From contig NZ_JAFCKH010000006.1 in the NCBI RefSeq assembly GCF_018130505.1, positions 186,001-250,000 of the forward strand: DNA of 64,000 nt, in the 5' to 3' direction. Below the pieces are notes generated by a model. The model saw nothing but the letters and a program-made list of their open reading frames with translations, did not search any database and was not told the DNA's origin. The DNA comes from Bradyrhizobium tropiciagri. Lineage in GTDB: Bacteria > Pseudomonadota > Alphaproteobacteria > Rhizobiales > Xanthobacteraceae. Each line of letters starts with the position of its first letter. Within the stretch, counting starts at the first letter, position 1. A program made the position numbers and the translations under genes. This document shows, one piece after another, positions 1 through 7,538 of this stretch.

Positions 1-864
1 TCGCTGCTGACCAAGGCGATCAACGCCGGCAAGCATGTCTATTGCGAGAAGCCGATTGCGACCAATCTCGAAGAGGCGGTGGCGGTCGTGAAGCTCGCCA
101 ATGCAAAGGGCCTCAAGCACGGCACCGTCCAGGACAAGCTGTTCCTGCCCGGCCTGAAGAAGCTCGCCTTCCTGCGCGACTCCGGCTTCTTCGGTCGCAT
201 GCTCTCGGTGCGCGGCGAGTTCGGCTACTGGGTGTTCGAGGGCGGTTGGCAGGAGGCGCAGCGGCCGTCGTGGAACTATCGCAGCGAGGACGGCGGCGGA
301 ATCATTCTGGATATGGTCTGCCACTGGCGCTACGTGCTCGACAATCTGTTCGGCGAGGTCGAGAGCGTGGTCTGCATCGGGACCACCGACATCCCCGAAC
401 GCTATGACGAGAAGGGCAAGCAGTACCAGGCGACCGCCGACGATTCCGCCTACGCCACTTTCAAGCTGAAGGGCGGCGTGATCGCGCACATCAACATGAG
501 CTGGGTGACGCGGGTCTACCGCGACGACCTCGTCACCTTCCAGGTCGACGGCACCCACGGCTCGGCGGTCGCCGGCCTCACCGACTGCATGATCCAGGCG
601 CGCCAGGCGACGCCGCGGCCGGTGTGGAATCCGGACGAGAAGCGGCTGCACGATTTCTATGCCGACTGGCAGAAGCTGCCGGAGAACGTCGTCTACGACA
701 ACGGCTTCAAGGAGCAGTGGGAGATGTTCATCCGCCATGTCTGCGAGGATGCGCCCTACAAGTACACGCTGCTGGAAGGCGCCAAGGGCGTGCAGCTCGC
801 CGAATGCGCGCTGAAGAGCTGGAAGGAGCGGCGCTGGATCGACGTCGCGCCGATCGTCGTCTGA
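1..864 (+). CDS. Gfo/Idh/MocA family NAD(P)-dependent oxidoreductase (5' end outside window)
   Basis: The reading frame is open from base 1, so the gene begins upstream and 287 residues of its C-terminal part are visible. The frame enters the Rossmann domain just before the EKP motif (residues 16-18 of the visible part, continuing IATN), whose lysine is the conserved catalytic/cofactor residue of the Gfo/Idh/MocA family. A GGG..LD...H stretch about residues 98-108 matches the family's substrate-site region in the C-terminal alpha/beta domain. Members oxidise or reduce sugars, inositols and sugar acids in the cytoplasm. It is followed after 15 bases by a DUF993 gene and then a sugar isomerase, so a role in oxidising a sugar-like substrate is inferred; the substrate is unknown. 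Confidence 0.88.
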   Translation, partial: SLLTKAINAGKHVYCEKPIATNLEEAVAVVKLANAKGLKHGTVQDKLFLPGLKKLAFLRDSGFFGRMLSVRGEFGYWVFEGGWQEAQRPSWNYRSEDGGGIILDMVCHWRYVLDNLFGEVESVVCIGTTDIPERYDEKGKQYQATADDSAYATFKLKGGVIAHINMSWVTRVYRDDLVTFQVDGTHGSAVAGLTDCMIQARQATPRPVWNPDEKRLHDFYADWQKLPENVVYDNGFKEQWEMFIRHVCEDAPYKYTLLEGAKGVQLAECALKSWKERRWIDVAPIVV

Positions 865-879
865 ACAAGGACCGTTGTC

Positions 880-2073
880 ATGAACAAGCCAGTCCTGCCG
901 ATGTCATCACTGTCCTTGAAGCTGCCGACCGCAGGCGGCGGCCTCGAAACCTATCGCCTCGCCGCGTCGCGGACATTTCCGGCGAAGCTCGAGGGGACCC
1001 TGAACCGCGTCGCGTTCTCGGCGGCGCATGTGGTCGCCGATCCCCGCGCCGACGTCGATCCGTGGCTGACGGCGGCGATCGACTGGGATCGGACCATCGC
1101 GTTTCGCGAGCATGTCTGGGATCTCGGCCTCGGCGTCGCCGAGGCGATGGACACTGCGCAGCGCGGGATGGGGCTGGACTGGGCGACCTCGCTCGAATTG
1201 ATCCAGCGTTCGGTGAGGGCAGCCAAGGCCAAAGGCAATGCGCTGGTGTTCTCGGGCGCGGGCACCGATCACCTCGCGGTCGAGGATGCAAAGTCGATCG
1301 ACGACGTGATCCGCGCCTATGAAGAGCAGATCGCGGCGGTCGAGAAAGCCGGCGGCCGGATCATCCTGATGGCCTCGCGCGCGCTGGCAAAACTCGGCAA
1401 GAGCGCCGAGGATTACGCCAAGGTCTATGACCGCGTACTGTCGCAGGTACGCGAGCCCGTGATCATCCACTGGCTCGGCGACATGTTCGATCCGGCGCTG
1501 TCGGGCTATTGGGGCACCTCCGATCTCGACAGGGCGATGGACACGGCGGTCGCGATCATCAACGCCAATGCGGCCAAGGTCGACGGTGTCAAGGTTTCGC
1601 TGCTCGACAAGCAGCGCGAGATCGACATGCGGCGGCGGCTCGATGCCCGCGTGAAAATGTACACCGGCGACGACTTCAACTATGCCGAGCTGATCGCCGG
1701 CGACGACAAGGGATTTTCCCACGCGCTGCTCGGCATCTTCGATGCGATCGCGCCGGCGGCATCCTACGCGCTGTCGCGGCTCGCGGCGGGCGACGAGGCC
1801 GGCTTCCACGACGTGCTGGGTCCGACCGTGCCGCTGTCGCGCCATATCTTCAAGGCGCCGACCCGGTTCTACAAGACCGGTATCGTGTTCATGGCCTACC
1901 TCAACGGTCATCAGGATCATTTCACGATGGTCGGCGGACAGGAGAGCGCGCGCTCGACCTTGCATCTTGCCGAGTTGTTCCGGCTCGCCGACAGAGCCGG
2001 GCTGCTGGCCGATCCGGAGCTTGCGACGCGCCGGATGACGACGATCCTCGCAACACGTGGCGTTGAGCCCTGA
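880..2073 (+). CDS. DUF993 family protein (dihydrodipicolinate synthase/aldolase-like TIM barrel)
   Basis: This 397-residue protein matches my recollection of the DUF993 family along its whole length, including the N-terminal stretch VADPRADVDPW and the segment LVFSGAGTDHL near residue 130. DUF993 proteins are usually grouped with the dihydrodipicolinate synthase-like class I aldolases, which cleave or condense keto acids through a lysine Schiff base; no reaction is proven for this family as far as I know. It starts at an ATG 15 bases after the upstream dehydrogenase and its stop overlaps the next start (TGATG), so the three genes are probably one operon. The order dehydrogenase, aldolase-like, isomerase suggests stepwise breakdown of a sugar derivative. 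That function is inferred from neighbours. Confidence 0.85.
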   Translation: MNKPVLPMSSLSLKLPTAGGGLETYRLAASRTFPAKLEGTLNRVAFSAAHVVADPRADVDPWLTAAIDWDRTIAFREHVWDLGLGVAEAMDTAQRGMGLDWATSLELIQRSVRAAKAKGNALVFSGAGTDHLAVEDAKSIDDVIRAYEEQIAAVEKAGGRIILMASRALAKLGKSAEDYAKVYDRVLSQVREPVIIHWLGDMFDPALSGYWGTSDLDRAMDTAVAIINANAAKVDGVKVSLLDKQREIDMRRRLDARVKMYTGDDFNYAELIAGDDKGFSHALLGIFDAIAPAASYALSRLAAGDEAGFHDVLGPTVPLSRHIFKAPTRFYKTGIVFMAYLNGHQDHFTMVGGQESARSTLHLAELFRLADRAGLLADPELATRRMTTILATRGVEP

Positions 2074-2936
2074 TGCGCGATTTTTCCAATGACCATCGCT
2101 GGCTGTCGCTGAACACGGCGACGGTCCGCAAGCAGGGCGATCTTCTCGCCATCATCGAGGCCTGCGCGCGGCACGGCATCCGCGCCATCGATCCCTGGCG
2201 CGACCAGGTCGCGGCCGTCGGGCTCGATCGTGCGGTGCGCGCGGTCAAGGACGCCGGGCTCGATCTGTCGGGCTATTGCCGCGGCGGCATGTTCCCGGCG
2301 GATGCCGCGCATCGGACCGAAGCGCGCGACGATAACCGCCGCGCGGTGGACGAGGCTGCGGCGCTCGGCGCCTCCTGCATCGTGCTCGTGGTCGGCGGCC
2401 TGCCGCAATTTTCGCGGCCGGGCAGCACGGCCTCCAAGGACATCGCGGCGGCGCGCAGTCAGGTGCATGACGGTATCGCCGAGATGCTGGACTATGCGAA
2501 GCAGGCCAAGCTGCCGCTCGCGATCGAGCCGCTGCATCCGGCCTATGCCGCCGACCGCGCCTGCGTCAACACCACGAAACACGCGCTCGACATCTGCGAT
2601 GCGCTCGATCCCGGCCGCACCGGTGCACTCGGCGTCGCACTCGACGTCTATCACATCTGGTGGGATCCCGAGCTGATGAGCCAGGTCGCGCGCGCCGGCA
2701 AGGATCGCCTGCTCGCGTTTCATGTCTGCGACTGGCTGGTGCCGACCAAGGACATCCTCAACGACCGCGGCATGATGGGTGACGGTGTCATCGACATCAA
2801 GTCGGTGCGCGCGGCCGTCGAGGCGCAGGGCTTTGCCGGCTATTCCGAGATCGAGATCTTTTCCAACGACTGGTGGGGACGGCCGATGGACGAGGTGGTG
2901 CGGACCTGCATCGAGCGGCATCGGACGGTGGTCTGA
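2073..2936 (+). CDS. Sugar phosphate isomerase/epimerase family protein
   Basis: This 287-residue TIM-barrel protein of the AP-endonuclease-2-like (xylose isomerase-like) superfamily keeps the expected metal-binding positions: Glu in IEPLHP (about residue 151), Asp in VALDVYH (about 190), His in AFHVCDW (about 218) and Glu in SEIEIF near the C-terminus. Its ATG shares one base with the upstream stop, showing tight translational coupling to the DUF993 gene. Family members isomerise or epimerise sugars, keto-sugars or inositol derivatives using a divalent metal. The exact substrate cannot be read from the sequence. There is no signal peptide, so it should be cytoplasmic. Confidence 0.85.
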   Translation: MRDFSNDHRWLSLNTATVRKQGDLLAIIEACARHGIRAIDPWRDQVAAVGLDRAVRAVKDAGLDLSGYCRGGMFPADAAHRTEARDDNRRAVDEAAALGASCIVLVVGGLPQFSRPGSTASKDIAAARSQVHDGIAEMLDYAKQAKLPLAIEPLHPAYAADRACVNTTKHALDICDALDPGRTGALGVALDVYHIWWDPELMSQVARAGKDRLLAFHVCDWLVPTKDILNDRGMMGDGVIDIKSVRAAVEAQGFAGYSEIEIFSNDWWGRPMDEVVRTCIERHRTVV

Positions 2937-3045
2937 CCTGCACACCCGTTCGGTGGACAAGGCGAGGCGTGCCCGTTATTCCGGGTCGCGGCGGGTGTCT
3001 GCGGCGAAGGCCGCTGCACCCCGCCGGTCCGGACCGGAGCACGAC

Positions 3046-4191
3046 ATGCGCTTGAGCGATTGCCACAATTTCCACGATTTCCGTGAACTGGCGCGGCGGC
3101 GGCTGCCGGGGCCGATCTTCGACTATATCGACGGCGGCGCTGACGACGAGACAACGCTGCGCCAGAACACCGCGAGCTTCGAGCGTTGCGACCTGGTGCC
3201 CAACGTCCTGCGCGGCGTCCAGAACGTCGATCTCTCGGTCACCGTGATGGGGCAGAAGCTGGCGACGCCGTTCTATTGCTCGCCGACCGCGCTGCAGCGC
3301 CTGTTCCACCATGATGGCGAACGCGCCGTCGCCGCGGCAGCTGCGAAATACGGCACGATGTTCGGCGTGTCCTCGCTCGGCACCGTCAGCCTGGAGGAGT
3401 TGCGCAAGGCGCACGACACGCCGCAGGTCTACCAGTTCTACTTCCACAGGGATCGCAGCCTGAACTCGGCGATGATGCAGCGAGCCAAGCAGGCCGGCGT
3501 CAACGTCATGATGTTGACCGTCGACAGCATCACCGGCGGCAACCGCGAGCGCGATCTGCGCACCGGCTTCTCGATTCCGTTCCGGCTAACGCTGGGCGGC
3601 ATGCTGCAATTCGCCATCAAGCCGGCATGGGCCATCAACTATGTCACCCATGAAAGCTTCAAGCTGCCGCAACTCGACGAGCATGTCGACATGAGCGGCG
3701 GCGCGATGTCGATCGGGCGCTATTTCACCGAAATGCTCGATCCCGCGATGACGTGGGACGACGTCGCCGACATGGTGCGGCAGTGGAACGGGCAATTCTG
3801 CCTGAAAGGCATCATGTCGGTCGAGGATGCGAAGCGCGCCGTCGAGATCGGCTGCACCGGCATCATCCTGTCCAACCATGGCGGACGGCAGCTCGACGGC
3901 TCCCGGGCCGGGTTCGATCAGCTGGCCGAGATCGTCGATGCGGTGGGCGACCGGATCGATGTGATGATGGACGGCGGCATCAAGCGCGGCAGCCATGTGC
4001 TGAAGGCGCTGTCGCTGGGCGCCAAGGCCGTCGGACTCGGGCGCTTCTATCTCTATCCGCTGGCGTCGGCCGGTCAGCCCGGTGTCGAGCGCGCGCTCGG
4101 CCTGTTGCACGCGGAACTGGTGCGCGACATGCGGCTGATGGGCTGCTCCTCGATCAGCCAGCTCTCCCGCGCAAACCTGCGGTTCAGATAG
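3046..4191 (+). CDS. FMN-dependent alpha-hydroxy-acid dehydrogenase/oxidase (LldD/glycolate oxidase family)
   Basis: I place the start at the ATG at 3046, giving 381 residues, the normal family length. The longer open frame upstream overlaps the isomerase gene and does not look like the family. The N-terminus reads DFRELARRRLPGPIFDYIDG, typical for the family. The catalytic/FMN region SNHGGRQLDG (about residue 278) carries the His and Arg that bind and deprotonate the alpha-hydroxy acid, and DGGIKRGSHVLKALSLGA forms the phosphate-binding part. The enzyme oxidises a 2-hydroxy acid such as lactate, glycolate or mandelate to a keto acid; which one is undetermined. It is separated by 109 bases from the upstream operon and converges on the P450 with only 12 bases between stops. 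Confidence 0.88.
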   Translation: MRLSDCHNFHDFRELARRRLPGPIFDYIDGGADDETTLRQNTASFERCDLVPNVLRGVQNVDLSVTVMGQKLATPFYCSPTALQRLFHHDGERAVAAAAAKYGTMFGVSSLGTVSLEELRKAHDTPQVYQFYFHRDRSLNSAMMQRAKQAGVNVMMLTVDSITGGNRERDLRTGFSIPFRLTLGGMLQFAIKPAWAINYVTHESFKLPQLDEHVDMSGGAMSIGRYFTEMLDPAMTWDDVADMVRQWNGQFCLKGIMSVEDAKRAVEIGCTGIILSNHGGRQLDGSRAGFDQLAEIVDAVGDRIDVMMDGGIKRGSHVLKALSLGAKAVGLGRFYLYPLASAGQPGVERALGLLHAELVRDMRLMGCSSISQLSRANLRFR

Positions 4192-4203
4192 CGGACGAAG
4201 AGG

Positions 4204-5439
4204 TCACGTGTTGCGCCGGCAGGGCACGCTGAGGAAGCCGCGGAAGCGTACGCGGCCGCCGCGCACCGGCTCGCCGTCCAGCACGTAGTTCGGGAATCGG
4301 GCAAGGAAGCGCGAGATCGCTATCGCGCCTTCGAGGCGGGCCAGCGCCATTCCGGCGCATTGATGCGCACCGGTGCCGAAGGCGAGGTGGCGGTTCGGTG
4401 TGCGCGCAACGTCGAAGGCTTCAGCGTCGGGGAACTGCGCAGGGTCGCGGTTGGCGGCGCCGATGCATAGCGTCACCAGCGTGCCGGCGGGCAGCTTGAT
4501 GCCGCCGAGCTCGATGTCCTCGACGATCATGCGGTTGCCGAGCTGGTTCGAGCTCTCGTAGCGCAGCATCTCCTCGACCGCGGTCTTGATCAGCTCGGGC
4601 TGCGCGATCAGCCGCGCCTTCTGATCGGGATTTTCCGTGAGCGTCACCAGCCCGTTGCCGATCAGATTGGTGGTGGTCTCGTGCCCGGCATTGAGCAGGA
4701 AGATGCAGTTGTGCAGCAGCTCCTTCGCGGTCAGCCGCTCGCCATTGTCCTCGCCATCACCTTCTCCTCGGATCAGCCGCGTCAGCACGTCGCGCTCGGG
4801 ATTGCCGGGCCTCGAGCGGCGGCGTTCGACCAAGGTTTCGAGATAGGCGAGGAAATCCTTCACAGCGTTGTTGCCGCGATCGAACACTTCCTTGCCGATA
4901 ACAGGCTCGAGTGCGCCCAGGATCGCCAGCGACCAGTCGCGCAGCGGCTCGCGCTCGTCATGCGGCACGTCGAGCAGATTGCCGATCACCTCGACGGGGA
5001 TCGCGGAGGCGAAATCGCCGATCAGCTCGAAGCGGCCCTTCGCGGCGATCCGGTCGAGCAGCTGATCCACCAGCGCGATCAGGTCGCCTTCCATCCCCGC
5101 GATCGCGCGCGGCGACAACGCGCCCATGATCAGCCGCCGCACGCGGGTGTGCGCCGGCGGATCGTTGAACACGAGGCTCGTGGTGTGGTGCTCGTACAGC
5201 AGGGAGTCGCCGTACTTCGGCAGGAACTCCTTCTTCTTGTCGGACGAGAACGCCTTGGTGTTCTTGTAGGCGGTGACGAGGTCGTCGTAGCGGGTCAGGA
5301 AATAGCAGCCGTTCGGCAGCCGCTTGACCGGCGCGTATTCGCGTAGCGCCCGATAGGTCGGGTAGGGATCGGCGTAGAATTCGCCGGTCAGCTTTTCGAG
5401 GTCGAAGCCGTCAGCTAGCGCGCGCGCGTCTCCGATCAT
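4204..5439 (-). CDS. Cytochrome P450
   Basis: This is a soluble 411-residue bacterial P450. The I-helix oxygen-activation motif AGHETT is at residues 251-256, the K-helix ExxR at Glu290/Arg293, and the heme-thiolate loop FGTGAHQCAG places the axial cysteine at 361. There is no membrane anchor and no fused reductase, so it needs a separate ferredoxin and reductase; none is adjacent here. P450s hydroxylate or dealkylate hydrophobic substrates with O2 and two electrons. The gene is divergent from a thiamine-diphosphate enzyme pair, and an 18-bp operator-like palindrome lies about 20 bases before its start, suggesting it is repressed and substrate-induced. The substrate is unknown. Confidence 0.93.
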   Translation of the reverse strand: MIGDARALADGFDLEKLTGEFYADPYPTYRALREYAPVKRLPNGCYFLTRYDDLVTAYKNTKAFSSDKKKEFLPKYGDSLLYEHHTTSLVFNDPPAHTRVRRLIMGALSPRAIAGMEGDLIALVDQLLDRIAAKGRFELIGDFASAIPVEVIGNLLDVPHDEREPLRDWSLAILGALEPVIGKEVFDRGNNAVKDFLAYLETLVERRRSRPGNPERDVLTRLIRGEGDGEDNGERLTAKELLHNCIFLLNAGHETTTNLIGNGLVTLTENPDQKARLIAQPELIKTAVEEMLRYESSNQLGNRMIVEDIELGGIKLPAGTLVTLCIGAANRDPAQFPDAEAFDVARTPNRHLAFGTGAHQCAGMALARLEGAIAISRFLARFPNYVLDGEPVRGGRVRFRGFLSVPCRRNT

Positions 5440-5459
5440 GGCGGATATCCAACCCTAAT

Positions 5460-5477
5460 TAGTTTCATTTGCAACTA
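5460..5477. promoter_or_regulatory. Candidate operator, 18-bp palindrome in P450/TPP-enzyme divergent region
   Basis: The sequence TAGTTTCATTTGCAACTA is a near-perfect inverted repeat of the form TAGTTnCAnnTGnAACTA. It lies 21 bases upstream of the P450 start in the divergent intergenic region. The length and symmetry suit a MarR- or TetR-type dimer, but no regulator gene is adjacent, so the cognate protein is unknown. Confidence 0.5.
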
Positions 5478-5649
5478 TCGTAAGCCGCCGGCGGGCGCCG
5501 CGCAACAGGATTTGCGGCCGGTGCGGAACAGGCGTCGCGTCCCGTCCGATGCGAGCAAAGCGCAGAGCCATATGCGGTTTTGCGCTTTGATGAAGCGCGC
5601 GCGCCCCTCTACAGTCGCGGCCAAACAAAACCAAGACCGGAAACGCCGA

Positions 5650-6183
5650 ATGCATGCCCGTGCCGAGACCGCGGCCTCCTGGCCCGACGAGATCTTTTCG
5701 ATATTGCAGCGCTTCGAGGTCCGTCAGGTGCCCTATGTGCCAGACGCCGGACACTCGCAGTTGATCGAACGCGTGCTCGGCTCCTCGACCATGCGCGGCA
5801 TCGCGCTGACGACGGAGGAAGAGGGTGTGGCGCTGCTGGCCGGCGCCTGGGCCGGCGGCCAGCGCGGCGTGCTGCTGATGCAGTCGAGCGGGGTCGGCAA
5901 CTGCATCAACATGCTCTCGCTGGTGCAGATCTTCCGCCTGCCGTTCCTGACGCTGGTGACGATGCGCGGCGAGTGGGGCGAGTTCAATCCCTGGCAGGTG
6001 CCGATGGGCTCCAACACCCAAGGCATCCTCGAACTGTCCGGCGTCAAGGTGCTGCGCGCCTCGCACCCGGAGGAGGTGCGGGAGGTGGTCGAGGCCGGCG
6101 CGTCGCAGGCCTACAACGCCTGCACGCCCACCGCCGTCCTGTTGTCGCAGCGCCTGATCGGGGCAAAGGTCTTCACCAAATGA
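5650..6183 (+). CDS. Thiamine pyrophosphate-binding enzyme, alpha (PYR-domain) subunit
   Basis: From the ATG at 5650 the protein has 177 residues and corresponds to the N-terminal PYR domain of thiamine-diphosphate decarboxylases. I reject the longer upstream frame because its added residues are basic and low in family character. The glutamates in TTEEEGVALLAGAW (residues 56-58) match the conserved Glu that activates the cofactor's pyrimidine ring. Size and split organisation resemble the alpha subunit of sulfopyruvate decarboxylase (ComD) or split phosphonopyruvate decarboxylases. Its stop overlaps the start of the beta subunit by four bases (ATGA), so the two are translated together. Substrate not determined; a 3-substituted pyruvate or benzoylformate-like keto acid is plausible. 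Confidence 0.8.
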   Translation: MHARAETAASWPDEIFSILQRFEVRQVPYVPDAGHSQLIERVLGSSTMRGIALTTEEEGVALLAGAWAGGQRGVLLMQSSGVGNCINMLSLVQIFRLPFLTLVTMRGEWGEFNPWQVPMGSNTQGILELSGVKVLRASHPEEVREVVEAGASQAYNACTPTAVLLSQRLIGAKVFTK

Positions 6184-6770
6184 GCAAAGCCAATCTCCTC
6201 GACCGCCGCGCCGTCGTCGCCGAACTGCTGAAGGACCGCAATGGCGCCATCGCCGTCGGCGGCCTCGGCGCCTCCACCTATGACATCGCCGCGGCCGGCG
6301 ACCACGACCGCAATTTCTATCTGTGGGGCGGCATGGGCGGCGCCGTGATGATCGGGCTCGGGCTCGCGCTGGCCCAGCCGGAGCTGCCGGTGGTCGTGAT
6401 CACCGGCGATGGCGAGATGCTGATGGGCATCGGGAGCCTCGCCACCGTGGGCCTGCAGCAGCCGAAAAACCTCTCGGTCATCGTGCTTGATAACGAGGCC
6501 TATGGCGAGACCGGCGGCCAGGCCAGCCACACCGGGGCCAGCGCCGACCTCGTCGGCGTTGCCAAGGCCTGCGGAATCGGCGACAGCAGGGCGATCTCGA
6601 CCATGGCCGAGGTCGAGGATTTTTCCTCGACCTTACAGGATGTTACGGCCGGACCGCGGTTCGCCAGCGCGAAGATCGACGGCGCCAATCTGGAGCGCGT
6701 GCTGTCGAGCCGGGACGGCACCTACATCGTCAACCGGATCAGAGGGTCGCTCGGCCACAGTCCGATATAA
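6180..6770 (+). CDS. Thiamine pyrophosphate-binding enzyme, beta (PP-domain) subunit
   Basis: This 196-residue protein starts at the ATG within the ATGA overlap with the alpha subunit. It is the C-terminal pyrophosphate-binding domain: GDG at residues 76-78 followed 27 residues later by DN at 104-105 forms the classical Mg/thiamine-diphosphate motif, and GGMGGAVMIGLGLALAQ is the typical helix before it. Alpha and beta together rebuild one catalytic unit like ComDE (sulfopyruvate decarboxylase) or a phosphonopyruvate decarboxylase. No cysteate, coenzyme M or phosphonate genes are nearby, so neither named function is supported by context. The enzyme should be cytoplasmic. Confidence 0.82.
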   Translation: MSKANLLDRRAVVAELLKDRNGAIAVGGLGASTYDIAAAGDHDRNFYLWGGMGGAVMIGLGLALAQPELPVVVITGDGEMLMGIGSLATVGLQQPKNLSVIVLDNEAYGETGGQASHTGASADLVGVAKACGIGDSRAISTMAEVEDFSSTLQDVTAGPRFASAKIDGANLERVLSSRDGTYIVNRIRGSLGHSPI

Positions 6771-6796
6771 AGTCACTTTCGCGCTGCAATAGAACC

Positions 6797-6827
6797 TTGA
6801 CATTGGGCAAAGTGAGTGATTACTCAC
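6797..6827 (+). promoter_or_regulatory. Promoter and TetR operator candidate for the tetR-RND operon
   Basis: A TTGACA -35 box lies at 6797-6802. Beginning ten bases after it, GTGAGTGATTACTCAC (6812-6827) is an inverted repeat with perfect 6-bp arms (GTGAGT/ACTCAC) around a 4-bp centre, covering the expected -10 position. It ends 8 bases before the tetR ATG. An operator placed over its own promoter is the standard layout for autoregulated TetR repressors of efflux operons. Confidence 0.62.
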
Positions 6828-6835
6828 GACCCCAA

Positions 6836-7537
6836 ATGTCGAATTTACGCATGACGAGTGATTTGCGGCGTCAGTTGATACTGAGTGCTGCAAAGCGATG
6901 CTTCGCCCGAAACGGCTTTGCCGGCACCACGACCAAGAGCGTGGCGGCCGCGGCTGCCATTTCGGAGGGGTTGCTGTTCAAGCACTTCCCCTCGAAAGCG
7001 GCGCTGTACGCCGAGATCCTTGCCGAGGAGTGCGAGGCCGATCCCGATCTGGCGCATCTGCTGGGTCAGGAACCCTCGACCGCGACGCTGGTCGAACTGG
7101 TGCAGGGCATGGTCAGCCACTTCATGCAGCTTCGCGACGCGCCGGATCAGGAAGAGGCGCAGCGGATGCGGCTGATGGTGACGAGCCATCTCGACGACGG
7201 CGAGTTCGCGCGGCTGCTCTACGCCAAGGTCGGCAAGCTGATCGGTCCGACCTTCGCCGCGTCGCTCGAACGTGCGATCGCCGCCGGCGAAGCCACCAAG
7301 ATCGGCGACGAGCCGCTCAACCTGTTCTGGTTTGCGCACCACACCGTGCTGATGGGTGCGCTGACACAGCTCCCTGCGACACCATGTCTCCCCTACGGCG
7401 ATGCCGCTGCGGCCGAGCGGCAGCTTTGCCAGTTCATCCTTCGCGGCATCGGACTTACCGAAGCCGCAATCTCAACTCATTTGGGCCGCGCGCCGTCACC
7501 GAGTGCGGGACAGTCGGTAACTGCAGAAAGTGCATGA
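6836..7537 (+). CDS. TetR/AcrR family transcriptional repressor of adjacent RND efflux genes
   Basis: From the ATG at 6836 the protein has 233 residues; an ATG at 6851 is also possible. An upstream TTG in frame is part of the -35 box, so I do not use it. The N-terminal helix-turn-helix is classical: RRQLILSAAKRCFARNGF, then TTTKSVAAAAAISEGLLF and KHFPSKAALYAEIL. The C-terminal ligand domain is not diagnostic. The stop is one base before the membrane-fusion gene start, so regulator and pump are co-transcribed. By analogy with AcrR/TtgR it is expected to repress the operon and be released by a toxic ligand. Confidence 0.9.
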   Translation: MSNLRMTSDLRRQLILSAAKRCFARNGFAGTTTKSVAAAAAISEGLLFKHFPSKAALYAEILAEECEADPDLAHLLGQEPSTATLVELVQGMVSHFMQLRDAPDQEEAQRMRLMVTSHLDDGEFARLLYAKVGKLIGPTFAASLERAIAAGEATKIGDEPLNLFWFAHHTVLMGALTQLPATPCLPYGDAAAAERQLCQFILRGIGLTEAAISTHLGRAPSPSAGQSVTAESA

Positions 7538-7538
7538 C

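Noticed and set aside
6797-6835. TTG start extending the TetR gene
   Set aside because: The TTG belongs to the TTGACA promoter box and the extension covers the operator.
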